This document shows positions 53,593 to 61,637 of a DNA stretch of 64,000 nt, one piece after another. Made by a program: the position numbers and the translations under genes. Source of the stretch: Shewanella aestuarii (GTDB lineage Bacteria > Pseudomonadota > Gammaproteobacteria > Enterobacterales > Shewanellaceae); the NCBI RefSeq assembly GCF_011765625.1, contig NZ_CP050315.1, positions 62,001 to 126,000 of the forward strand. Reading direction: 5' to 3'. The notes below the pieces were generated by a model, which saw only the letters and a program-made list of their open reading frames with translations, was not told the DNA's origin and made no database searches. Within the stretch, counting starts at the first letter, position 1; each line of letters begins with the position of its first letter.

Positions 53593-56067
53593 TTAATAAA
53601 AACCAGGTGACGGGTTAAAGTCTGCTTCTGTCTCATCCTCGATATCTGGTGTCGGCTGCTTATCGACATGTCTCTGCTTGAATTTATCGCCAATACGCTG
53701 CATTTCCTTTGCAATCCCTTCGTTAGTGGGCGTCGGGTCTACTTGAAACTCATCTTCAAATCGTGCGTCCGGTCCATTCAATATGCTCAATGTGTTTTCT
53801 GAGATGTTTAATTTGTCGAGCAAGGGGTAAAGTAACTTTAAGAGAGAGCGATTTGTGAAGTTCCCGTTCACTACCCGTGTTTCTGATGCTGAGATATGGA
53901 GTGTCTTTTCAGCTCGCGTCAGTGCGACGAAAAAATTTCTACCCTCTTCTTCTATGTCTTCCACATCTGATTCAAGTGAGTTATACGACTCTTCTTCAGT
54001 CCCAATGAGAAAAACATGCTGAAACTCAAGACCTTTGGAAGCATGATTTGTGAGCAATTGAATGGAGTCGAGCTGTTCATCACCGTCTTGATCGATACGC
54101 TGAACTAAATCGTCCACCAGCTCCGACAGCACTGCATCAGGTTTAAGCAGGTCAGCACTGATCCGTTCCAAAATAACGTTAAAGTTAGTCGCTCTTTTTT
54201 CAACGAGCTCATTGGCAATATCATCAACTGAACCGTCGGTATTAGCGGATTTCTTTTCTGCCACCTTTTTACTGTCTTTGACGAAGGAAGGCAGTAGATA
54301 CGACTCCCAGAACTGCTTAAATTCGGTCACCAGTTTGTTAACTGAATGGGCATTGTACTCTTGATAATGCACTGAAGCCTTTTCGCGAATGGCTGGGTTT
54401 GTATCATAATGAAGCTTCAGTTCTGGCGTATTGAGTACCATCGATAAGAATTTATCCTTACTAATGATCTGACTGGATGTTTTGATGAGATTTTGAAGAT
54501 CAGTAACAAAGCCTTCAGCCTTGTTTTTGGCTCTTTTGTCTTTTTCCATGATCATGGCAATCGCAGCAAGCGGTGTGCAGCCGTTTTCATGTGTTGTGGT
54601 TTTCAGCCGAACCGGTGAAATCCCAACGGTTGCGTAATCCAATACCTTGGCGTAGGCAAACACATCGTTGTTACGAGTCAAGATCCGCAATGTTGCAACA
54701 GCGGATTTAATCTCAGCAGTTTGATAGAAACCAACATCACCGATTATCTCATAATCCATACGAGCTTTATTCAACGCTTCGATAATTTCTTTGTTAACAG
54801 AACGATTACGATAAAGCACTGCAATATCAGATGGATTCTCCCCTTTTGCAATGAGCGCTTGAATATCTGCAACGACACCGTTGGCCTCATCTAATGCGGT
54901 TTTATAAATTTCTAATGATGGCTTTTCACCTTGAACTTTCGATGCGGCAATAAGCTGACCGTCACCAATTTGGTTGGGCATATCACGACTTAATGCATTT
55001 GACAGATCAATAATAGCGCCGGTAGAGCGGTAGTTGTAAATCAATGAGTTTGTTATACAACCGGGAAATTCATGCTCAAGGTTTTTCATGATATCAACAT
55101 CGGCGTGACGAAAACGATAAATAGATTGGCGATCATCACCCACAATAAATACGGCTGGGTTAGCTTGCTGCTCAATGATGCTTTTCACTAACTCCCATTG
55201 GCAAAGGTTCGCATCCTGAAACTCGTCCAAAAAAATATATTGAAAGCGTTTAGCTAATCGAGCTGCAACATTGGGGTCTTCTTTGAGCAACTTCATCGTA
55301 AACAGCAATTGATCATCAAAATCCAAGCCATCTGCCTCTGCACAGGCCTTAGCATACTGTTTCCATGCGATTGCCACTACGCAATCGGTGAAATCGCCTT
55401 TAATCGACTGAAGTTTCAGGCCGACTTCTTTCACCATTTGCTCACGGTTATCTTTTGAGACATCCTTGAGGGACTTGGGGTAAGCGTCGATGATTGATTT
55501 AACCTCTTTAGCCGCTGCCATTTTTATCACATCATGTTTAATCGACTGTGAAAACTCGTTGTAATCGATGCCATTAGCTCTGTAATTAGAAATATGTTGC
55601 AGCATTTGTTTTTCATTAATGGCCAATGCATCTAACACAAGGCTAAAACCGCCCACACTGTTGGCATACACATCCTTCATTACAGACTCGCTATCCGTAT
55701 CATCGAGAATGATAAACCCGTTTAGGTAGCCCATTTCATAAAATATTTCATGATTTTGGAAAGGTTTTAATACGAATTTACGGCAAAACGAATGGTACGT
55801 TGATGCCGCAACTTGCCAGCCAACGTTGCCCAAGTCCTGTGTGTTTTTTACAATACGATGTCTTGTTTCACTCGCTGCTTTGTTAGTAAAGGTAATAGCA
55901 AGGATAGCTTCGGGAGGAACACCTTGATTAATGAGATTGGCTATGTGAGCTGTCTGGGTACCAGTTTTTCCAGTACCAGGACCAGCAATAGTGCGAATAA
56001 TACCGCTAGTGGTGGTAGCAACTTCGAGTTGCTGCTTATTCAAACGACCAAGAACCTCGTTAATCAT
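53593..56067 (-). CDS. UvrD/PcrA-like superfamily 1 DNA helicase
   Basis: 824 residues. Full SF1A motif set: Q-motif LNKQQLEVA (9-17), Walker A AGPGTGKT (28-35), motif Ia ITFTNKAASE, motif II FLDEFQD (about 278-284), motif III GDDRQSIYRFRHAD (about 305-318), motif V LTNHASKGLEFQHVFL and motif VI VALTRAEKTLHI. An active 3'-5' helicase is expected, used in repair, replication restart or plasmid replication. The C-terminal 80 residues are acidic and Pro-rich. Operator-bearing promoter upstream. It contains dispersed palindrome copy 7 near its 3' end. Confidence 0.9.
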   Translation of the reverse strand: MINEVLGRLNKQQLEVATTTSGIIRTIAGPGTGKTGTQTAHIANLINQGVPPEAILAITFTNKAASETRHRIVKNTQDLGNVGWQVAASTYHSFCRKFVLKPFQNHEIFYEMGYLNGFIILDDTDSESVMKDVYANSVGGFSLVLDALAINEKQMLQHISNYRANGIDYNEFSQSIKHDVIKMAAAKEVKSIIDAYPKSLKDVSKDNREQMVKEVGLKLQSIKGDFTDCVVAIAWKQYAKACAEADGLDFDDQLLFTMKLLKEDPNVAARLAKRFQYIFLDEFQDANLCQWELVKSIIEQQANPAVFIVGDDRQSIYRFRHADVDIMKNLEHEFPGCITNSLIYNYRSTGAIIDLSNALSRDMPNQIGDGQLIAASKVQGEKPSLEIYKTALDEANGVVADIQALIAKGENPSDIAVLYRNRSVNKEIIEALNKARMDYEIIGDVGFYQTAEIKSAVATLRILTRNNDVFAYAKVLDYATVGISPVRLKTTTHENGCTPLAAIAMIMEKDKRAKNKAEGFVTDLQNLIKTSSQIISKDKFLSMVLNTPELKLHYDTNPAIREKASVHYQEYNAHSVNKLVTEFKQFWESYLLPSFVKDSKKVAEKKSANTDGSVDDIANELVEKRATNFNVILERISADLLKPDAVLSELVDDLVQRIDQDGDEQLDSIQLLTNHASKGLEFQHVFLIGTEEESYNSLESDVEDIEEEGRNFFVALTRAEKTLHISASETRVVNGNFTNRSLLKLLYPLLDKLNISENTLSILNGPDARFEDEFQVDPTPTNEGIAKEMQRIGDKFKQRHVDKQPTPDIEDETEADFNPSPGFY
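53828..53841. repeat. Dispersed palindrome, copy 7
   Basis: TAAAGTAACTTTAA inside the helicase gene. Confidence 0.75.
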
Positions 56068-56078
56068 AATTAATCAAC

Positions 56079-56106
56079 CTTTCATATACACATTAAGTAT
56101 ATTATA
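56079..56106 (-). promoter_or_regulatory. -10 box and operator variant of the UvrD-like gene
   Basis: On the minus strand TATAAT-ATACTTAATGTGTATATGAAAG. ACTT and the central GTATAT fit; the right arm is GAAAGG. Confidence 0.55.
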
Positions 56107-56174
56107 CTACAGAAACTAAAGACTACACAGTCTAAATAGTATAAACAAACTACCTGCGCAGGAGGGATTTGCAA

Positions 56175-56657
56175 ATGGTTAATTCAGCAGAGTATTTTAG
56201 AACGTTATTCGATAAGGCAATCTATGCTGGTGGCCGTGATCTCATGTTTAACATCAGACTCGACCGACCCGAATTCGGGTTGCATGTTAAGAATGCCCGA
56301 AATCAAGTTAACTTTTTAGACATGGAAAACCCATTTGAATTTAAAAAGCACCTCAAAAAGATCATTGAAACGCATAGTCGTCCGAATGAACGAGCCTTGT
56401 ATGTAAATGAAAAAGGTGAATATCATTTTGAAAAGCTGATTTTCAACATGCGCTTTTCCACACCAGAAGTGGTGAAACTGTTTGGGCATGGATTTAATTT
56501 AACGTTAACCATAAATGACCGAGGCCGTGTGTTGACAGGGGCAATGACCATCAAGCATACCGATGCAGAATGGGCCTACTACGAGAAACAATGCCAAACG
56601 CATTTGGCCAACATGCGAGAAAAGTTTAACAAAGAGGGGTTAGACGCGGCGAGCTAA
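56175..56657 (+). CDS. Hypothetical protein
   Basis: 160 residues from ATG 56175, with GGAGG nine bases upstream. Sequence MVNSAEYFRTLFDKAIYAGG ... FNMRFSTPEVVKLFGHGFNL is mixed alpha/beta with a C-terminal helix rich in charged residues. Divergent from the helicase and ending one base before the stop of the next minus gene. Unknown. Confidence 0.55.
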   Translation: MVNSAEYFRTLFDKAIYAGGRDLMFNIRLDRPEFGLHVKNARNQVNFLDMENPFEFKKHLKKIIETHSRPNERALYVNEKGEYHFEKLIFNMRFSTPEVVKLFGHGFNLTLTINDRGRVLTGAMTIKHTDAEWAYYEKQCQTHLANMREKFNKEGLDAAS

Positions 56658-56658
56658 A

Positions 56659-57834
56659 TCACAAGCTGTTATCGAAATGACTCTCCAACGTATTATCGTC
56701 CAATACCGCATCACCAACGCTACCTATGTTCTGAATCGCTTCTTCGAGTGATTCAGACAATTTCAGGCAATCTTTATAATCTTTCACTTTCTCATAATTC
56801 TCTACCATCAACGGTATACGATCTTCTGTAAAATAACCCCGATCAGGAAACGAATCGAGTGTGACTAGATGTTTTAGTAAGACCTGCTCGTTATCAAATA
56901 TGCCAGATCTATCCAGCCAATGTTGGATCATGTCTGCCTCAAAAAAATCGAGAATTGGCATAAACGTGTTACGTGTTGATAGAGAATAAAGCGCTGACAA
57001 AAAGGCTTCAAAATCATCTGGATGTGTCCAGCCGATAATATTATATTTGGCTTGTTTAACGGTGTCTCTTCTAAACTCAGCAAAGCGCTCTGATTGAAAT
57101 AACGCAGATAGATGACTGAAATCGAAATCGGGATTCATCATCGCTATCGCAATGCCATTAACCAGTAAATCACAATAATCATCAAATGAACCCAATTGAG
57201 CAACAACAAAACTTGGATCTGCCGAATCTTTATGTGCCATAAGCTCATCAAATCTTACGATATTTTCAAACAAATAGTCACCATGAGATAAAGAATCAAT
57301 AAGTTTTTTATCTAAGCATCCATCAGCAATAGGCAAATAGAGGTTCTTAGAATCCCTTTCATTATGGAACTTGAGGGCTCGGTCAGTTACATTGTAATCA
57401 ATGCCACCAATGCGCCCATCACCCTCTCCAATTTCCACATTAAATATAAGTTTGTTTCGGTAATTGCTGAAGATACTTACACTGTGAATTTGGTTTAGTT
57501 CAGTGCGATTTGAACAAAGAACGTCATACAGAATAAATGCTGACCTAAAATCAAACTCGCTTACATCTATACTAAAATCGCTGTCATTAATCCCAAGCCA
57601 CATCTCTTCAAAAAATAATGGGTCTTTAGCTAAGTTAGTTGAGCGTAAAGATGAAAATTCCTCTGCTAAACCGATATATTCTGCAAACAAGCCATCTAAA
57701 TACTCACTGACAGCCTTGTTGAACAAACTTGTTAAATCATGGGTGAATGACTTAAGTGGTGCAACTTGAGCCTGACATGCTAAAGAGAAGTCATTGGCCA
57801 GTGCTAAATACGATTGATTAGGATCATGCTGCAT
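56659..57834 (-). CDS. NSL-tail family protein (DNSL tail)
   Basis: 391 residues from ATG 57834 (GAGG eight bases upstream, MQHDPNQSYLALANDFSLAC). A longer open frame upstream overlaps the 57824 gene and is not used. Module LKLSESLEEAIQNI, linker with DDNTLE and tail SHFDNSL. Confidence 0.72.
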   Translation of the reverse strand: MQHDPNQSYLALANDFSLACQAQVAPLKSFTHDLTSLFNKAVSEYLDGLFAEYIGLAEEFSSLRSTNLAKDPLFFEEMWLGINDSDFSIDVSEFDFRSAFILYDVLCSNRTELNQIHSVSIFSNYRNKLIFNVEIGEGDGRIGGIDYNVTDRALKFHNERDSKNLYLPIADGCLDKKLIDSLSHGDYLFENIVRFDELMAHKDSADPSFVVAQLGSFDDYCDLLVNGIAIAMMNPDFDFSHLSALFQSERFAEFRRDTVKQAKYNIIGWTHPDDFEAFLSALYSLSTRNTFMPILDFFEADMIQHWLDRSGIFDNEQVLLKHLVTLDSFPDRGYFTEDRIPLMVENYEKVKDYKDCLKLSESLEEAIQNIGSVGDAVLDDNTLESHFDNSL

Positions 57835-58843
57835 GGTCGTGACCTCGTTTTTCATCATGAAATAGCAAAGATAATGATTCTGGGCCTTTGTAGTAGCAAA
57901 CTCTAATGAGTTGCTTGTATTGACCAGACGAAAGGGTTGCCAGTTTATCTTTGAGTGCCGTAAGTTGCTGCAAATGCGAATCAGGATAAACTGCACTGCA
58001 ATAACAAAGAATTTCAAATAAGAACTGTTTTGCTTTTACCTCAGACAATTGAGAGAAGAGTTCATCAACAAGGTAGATCAAAAAACTGTGGAGGTGAAGA
58101 TGATGCTGAAAGATGTCGCTATGGAGCATCAAGATAACATCCTGTGGTTCGGCAGATGCTAAGTTACACCACTCAACAGTAAATTTCGCGGTAACGTGCA
58201 TATCCGAAGACGAGCGAATGAGCTTTGGAAATAGGTTATGCTGCAATAAAAACGGAAGTAAGGTTTCTTTTAGGTTGTTCACGCAAAGCGTGTAGAGAAA
58301 TAGTGTCTCGCAGTTGATATCAACCACTTCATCTGGGGTAAGTCGATACAGTATGCTTGAAATACATTTTGAAAGATCTGGTGCTGCAATAAGTTGCGGT
58401 GCAGACAGAATCAATTTAGCAAGATATGGTTGGGAAACAAGAGAAAGGCTTAAAAGTGAGTTGGCACAACGATCATCTAATTGATGGTCGATGGTCGAAT
58501 AAAACAACAGGGTATTGGATAGCGTATCTTCATATCCCTCATGATGCAGATGATATAGCAGCCGTCCGAACATACCAAATTCACTGTTAAAGAACAGTTT
58601 TACAAAACCCGCATGAGCAATAAACTGATTGAATTCATTTGAAAAGCGCTTTAATAGCAATGATCTTTCCCGCGTTGAAAGCAGGTCCAAGCAACAATTG
58701 AATGTAAAATGCTCGGTGTTATTTGCGTAATTAAAAAGGCTTTTATTGGTTCCGACGAAATTCAATTGAATAGCCGCAAGCGATTCAAACAAACTGTCCA
58801 AATCAGATGAAGCTAAATCGAAATCTAATTTTAATTTCTCCAT
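57824..58843 (-). CDS. Hypothetical Leu-rich protein
   Basis: 339 residues from ATG 58843, all-helical and Leu/His/Phe-rich (LLPFLLQHNLFPKLIRSS, HLHLHSFLIYLVDELFSQL), suggesting an alpha-solenoid. It has no NSL tail (ends KRGHDHAA) but is translationally coupled to the NSL-tail gene downstream (11-base overlap), so it may be a partner. Strong promoter and operator upstream. Confidence 0.55.
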   Translation of the reverse strand: MEKLKLDFDLASSDLDSLFESLAAIQLNFVGTNKSLFNYANNTEHFTFNCCLDLLSTRERSLLLKRFSNEFNQFIAHAGFVKLFFNSEFGMFGRLLYHLHHEGYEDTLSNTLLFYSTIDHQLDDRCANSLLSLSLVSQPYLAKLILSAPQLIAAPDLSKCISSILYRLTPDEVVDINCETLFLYTLCVNNLKETLLPFLLQHNLFPKLIRSSSDMHVTAKFTVEWCNLASAEPQDVILMLHSDIFQHHLHLHSFLIYLVDELFSQLSEVKAKQFLFEILCYCSAVYPDSHLQQLTALKDKLATLSSGQYKQLIRVCYYKGPESLSLLFHDEKRGHDHAA

Positions 58844-58854
58844 CACTGCCGCCT

Positions 58855-58880
58855 ATACTTTTCGTGTGCATGAAAAGTAT
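58855..58880 (-). promoter_or_regulatory. Promoter with near-perfect element-wide operator, before 58843
   Basis: ATACTTTTC-GTGTGCAT-GAAAAGTAT has exact nine-base arms, the longest in the window. On the minus strand TTGTTT, 17 bases, TATAAT overlaps the first arm. It illustrates a -10-overlapping operator best. Confidence 0.8.
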
Positions 58881-58907
58881 TATAGCAGGCGAGGAAAAAT
58901 TAAACAA

Positions 58908-59570
58908 TTATGCCCTCCAAAGACGCTCGTTCTTGCACCAAGTCATCACCTGCGCATCCTGTAATGCCAAATACTCATCGACGACTTCTCTGGCCTCATC
59001 AAACGAGTAACACAACGCACAAAAGTAACCACGAGAACGTTTACGCTTTAATTGAGCGATTTGATCTGGTGAGGGTTTATTGTTGCCATGTTTTAACTCA
59101 ATGCGAAGGCCTATATAAACAGACTTAGGCAAATCACCGACAATATCTGGAAAGCCATTTCTCACACCCTCATCAAGCAGCTCTTTAGCGCCAGTAAGGG
59201 TTCGCAAGCCGCCATTAGGTACCGCTGCGAAGTCGAGATAATATTCATGATGATTTTCATAAAGGTAATCAAACAAACGCACCTGCGCCCAATGCTCATA
59301 GTTAGCCCGAGAGACTTTGTTACCATTGATATCGGTACCCGTTTCGAGCTCTGGATTGAGTTTGAGTTTTGAAAGTGCCATGGCATGACGATTCAGGTCC
59401 GGTGCTATCGTGACTACCGCATTTTTTTTCTTGCGCGATATCCTTTTACCCTGACTAGCAGATTTTTTGGAGGAATTTTTGCAAGACTTGGCAAGGCTTA
59501 TGGATGAATGCACAGCATAGCCAGATTTATTTAAAATCTGTTTTAGCTGACTCTCATTAAGCTGCAACAT
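58908..59570 (-). CDS. VRR-NUC domain nuclease
   Basis: 220 residues. A basic N-terminal 55 residues (KKSASQGKRISRKKK) probably binds DNA. The C-terminal 120 residues carry the VRR-NUC (PD-(D/E)XK-like) signature: Glu in YEHWAQVRLFDYL, GFPDIVGD (about 138-145), LRIELKHGN (about 154-162) with the catalytic Glu and Lys, a Gln in PSPDQIAQLKRKR, and GYFCALCYSFDEAREVVDEY. Phage and plasmid members are often structure-specific nucleases. Last gene of a set that starts at 61583. Confidence 0.8.
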   Translation of the reverse strand: MLQLNESQLKQILNKSGYAVHSSISLAKSCKNSSKKSASQGKRISRKKKNAVVTIAPDLNRHAMALSKLKLNPELETGTDINGNKVSRANYEHWAQVRLFDYLYENHHEYYLDFAAVPNGGLRTLTGAKELLDEGVRNGFPDIVGDLPKSVYIGLRIELKHGNNKPSPDQIAQLKRKRSRGYFCALCYSFDEAREVVDEYLALQDAQVMTWCKNERLWRA

Positions 59571-59571
59571 G

Positions 59572-60240
59572 TCAACGACCTAAGAAAGAAGGACTGCAAT
59601 CAACAACATGAGCATTCTGCTCAATGTCGATAATCGCATGCAATACAGAGCTAGAATGCGCTTCACTATTTAGACCTTTAGCTTCCATCAGACGGCTCTC
59701 AGCCCTTTCCCAAGCTTTTACAAACGATTCACCAGGTTCAAGAGCTGTTCTGTCAAAGGCTTCACGATAAAGCACAATCGCTTCGGCAACATCCTTAATA
59801 TTATTAGCTTTGAATCTATCAGAAAGAAAATTGCCAACGCGATTAAAACTCGCTGTGAGGGGGTCGGTTACTTGATTATGCAGGTAATCTTTGATGTGAT
59901 TGATGCAACCAGCAATCAATGGGCTGTTCAATGAAATACAAGCCCCTGCTGCAGTGACATATTCACCGACGAATTGCCTTTCATTCGACAAAACCTGATG
60001 AATATAATCATGAGTCAAAATATCACTAAACGGATTTGCCGCCACGACATCTTTTGACCATTCCAAATAAGTAGCTGCCACACCAGCCTCCATACAGACA
60101 ACTCCCGCAGCAAATACGACCCAAGGGGAAACTTTACTCCCAAGCTTTGAGATCTCGAAGGAAGTTTGGTAGAAGAGATTACTCGCCTGCCCATAAATAG
60201 CATCCAACTCATCAATGGATCTATTTTCATCTCGATATGA
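59572..60240 (-). CDS. Hypothetical protein with hydrophobic segment
   Basis: 222 residues from ATG 60240 (MSYRDENRSIDELDAIYGQA). One hydrophobic stretch (VSPWVVFAAGVVCMEAGVAA, about 37-56) may be a membrane or buried helix. The rest is helical. It stops one base before the VRR-NUC start. Function unknown. Confidence 0.5.
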   Translation of the reverse strand, partial: SYRDENRSIDELDAIYGQASNLFYQTSFEISKLGSKVSPWVVFAAGVVCMEAGVAATYLEWSKDVVAANPFSDILTHDYIHQVLSNERQFVGEYVTAAGACISLNSPLIAGCINHIKDYLHNQVTDPLTASFNRVGNFLSDRFKANNIKDVAEAIVLYREAFDRTALEPGESFVKAWERAESRLMEAKGLNSEAHSSSVLHAIIDIEQNAHVVDCSPSFLGR

Positions 60241-60267
60241 CATACTTACCTCTAGCAATTGCAAGAT

Positions 60268-60552
60268 TTACATATCTAGACGCTTCACCAATGCTGACCA
60301 TTTTTCAGCATTACCAACGATCTTAATAACAGCATTTTTCTGTTCGCTATTAAACTCTTTCAGAATACTGTTGTTAAGTTCTAGCAACGTCATTGACAGT
60401 GCAGTTCCCTGCTCTGCTAAAGATTGTAATTTTAACTTACGATCCGGTTGTGTTTCGTTATCGATTAACCCGCTCAATAAGTTAATACACGTAGTCATTT
60501 CATTAATGACAAACTCCATTCTAGATATGGATTCATTTCGTTGAACAGTCAT
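60268..60552 (-). CDS. Small helical protein
   Basis: 94 residues from ATG 60552, with AAGGAAG seven bases upstream. A longer frame upstream is hydrophobic and lacks a ribosome site. All-helical (MEFVINEMTTCINLLSGLID, LNNSILKEFNSEQKNAVIKI). Unknown. Confidence 0.5.
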   Translation of the reverse strand: MTVQRNESISRMEFVINEMTTCINLLSGLIDNETQPDRKLKLQSLAEQGTALSMTLLELNNSILKEFNSEQKNAVIKIVGNAEKWSALVKRLDM

Positions 60553-60623
60553 GTTGTCTTCCTTCAATATAATAGAAAAAATAAGGTTACTAAAATACTC
60601 TAAGAACTTGAATATGTGTAACA

Positions 60624-61583
60624 TTAGCTGAACTCATCCGCGTCAACGGTATAGTTGATAATATTGTCCTCAATAAAGTGATAAACAGTAGATAAATGTT
60701 GAAGAAATAGAAAAATGTTCGCATCGGCATTGTCTGATTCATCTTTAGAATCTTTGTCTTTCTTTAACGCTTTAAACTTAAACCCACTGACTTTTAACGT
60801 GTCTGCAATGTTGAAGCTGACTACACCAAACTCATTCGACTCATCGCCAACTGATAAAGATAGCGACACCACTTCTTTATTTTTTTCTATATTTTTCAGG
60901 ATCTCTTCATCAGTGGCCACAGATTGATGCTTGTATGTCGCAGAGCTGCCTAAAGTGTTGCTCATCAGTGTGCAACTGTCATTTAAACGAGAATCATCTG
61001 GCGTAACGCCTGATTTCACCCAATCAGTAAATATGGTCGAGGCCGCAGACGATTTCGCTAAAGTAACAGGAAACGAGTCTATCAATGTACGTATAGTGGA
61101 CATTATCTCGTCGCACTTTTTGTCTGATCCAGCACCCACAACAAGCCAATTTTCACTGCGGTTCAATACAATCAGGGTTTCAGATCGGTCTTCAACAGCA
61201 CGCTTTAACTCCATAATTCTCGCAAGCGCTTTGATTTCTTTCTTTTGTTCCTTTGATACGAATGGCTGACCAGACTCGGCAAGCGCTTTTTTCTCAAGTT
61301 TTGCAATGGTACGCTTTAGAATGGCAGGTTTAACCTTTTTAGTTTCAATACAGTAATTCAAAATTGTAAAATCACTCGAATGAAAGTTAATTGATTTATC
61401 ACCCAATTGAGGTGTTGCTGTACAAAAACCATGAACTCTATCAACCCCTTTGGCAACACTTTCTGGTAAATCAGAAAATGGCACGATAGTATGTTTCGTT
61501 GCTACACCATCCCAAAATGCTTCTTCTAGCAATTTTCCATCGCAGTCAGGGTCGAGCTTATATATACAAAATGAACTAAACAT
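60624..61583 (-). CDS. rdgC: RdgC-like recombination-associated protein
   Basis: 319 residues, against about 303 for E. coli RdgC. The central and C-terminal pattern fits RdgC: ILKRTIAKLEKKALAESGQP with a long basic helix, LIVLNRSENWLVVGAGSDKK, IMSTIRTLIDSFPVTLA, FTDWVKSGVTP, then DEEILKNIEKNKEVVSLSLS. RdgC forms a ring dimer on double-stranded DNA and limits RecA filament formation. Plasmid- and phage-borne copies may shield incoming DNA from host recombination. The N-terminal 100 residues are more diverged. A DnaA-box-like sequence lies 19 bases upstream of the start. Confidence 0.72.
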   Translation of the reverse strand: MFSSFCIYKLDPDCDGKLLEEAFWDGVATKHTIVPFSDLPESVAKGVDRVHGFCTATPQLGDKSINFHSSDFTILNYCIETKKVKPAILKRTIAKLEKKALAESGQPFVSKEQKKEIKALARIMELKRAVEDRSETLIVLNRSENWLVVGAGSDKKCDEIMSTIRTLIDSFPVTLAKSSAASTIFTDWVKSGVTPDDSRLNDSCTLMSNTLGSSATYKHQSVATDEEILKNIEKNKEVVSLSLSVGDESNEFGVVSFNIADTLKVSGFKFKALKKDKDSKDESDNADANIFLFLQHLSTVYHFIEDNIINYTVDADEFS

Positions 61584-61601
61584 AATCAGTACCTTAAAAG
61601 T

Positions 61602-61610
61602 TTATCCACA
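61602..61610. other. DnaA-box-like TTATCCACA
   Basis: A single perfect consensus DnaA box between the RdgC-like and repeat-HTH genes. Alone it proves nothing about an origin. Confidence 0.35.
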
Positions 61611-61637
61611 GAATTATTGAACAACCTGTGTGTAAGA

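Noticed and set aside
22252..58017. Tail proteins as Dot/Icm or conjugation-channel effectors
   Set aside because: Acidic C-termini with a hydrophobic end and an ankyrin protein do recall type IV secretion signals. But such signals are not limited to a fixed last-three-residue motif, and no type IV channel gene is visible here. Kept only as one hypothesis among several.
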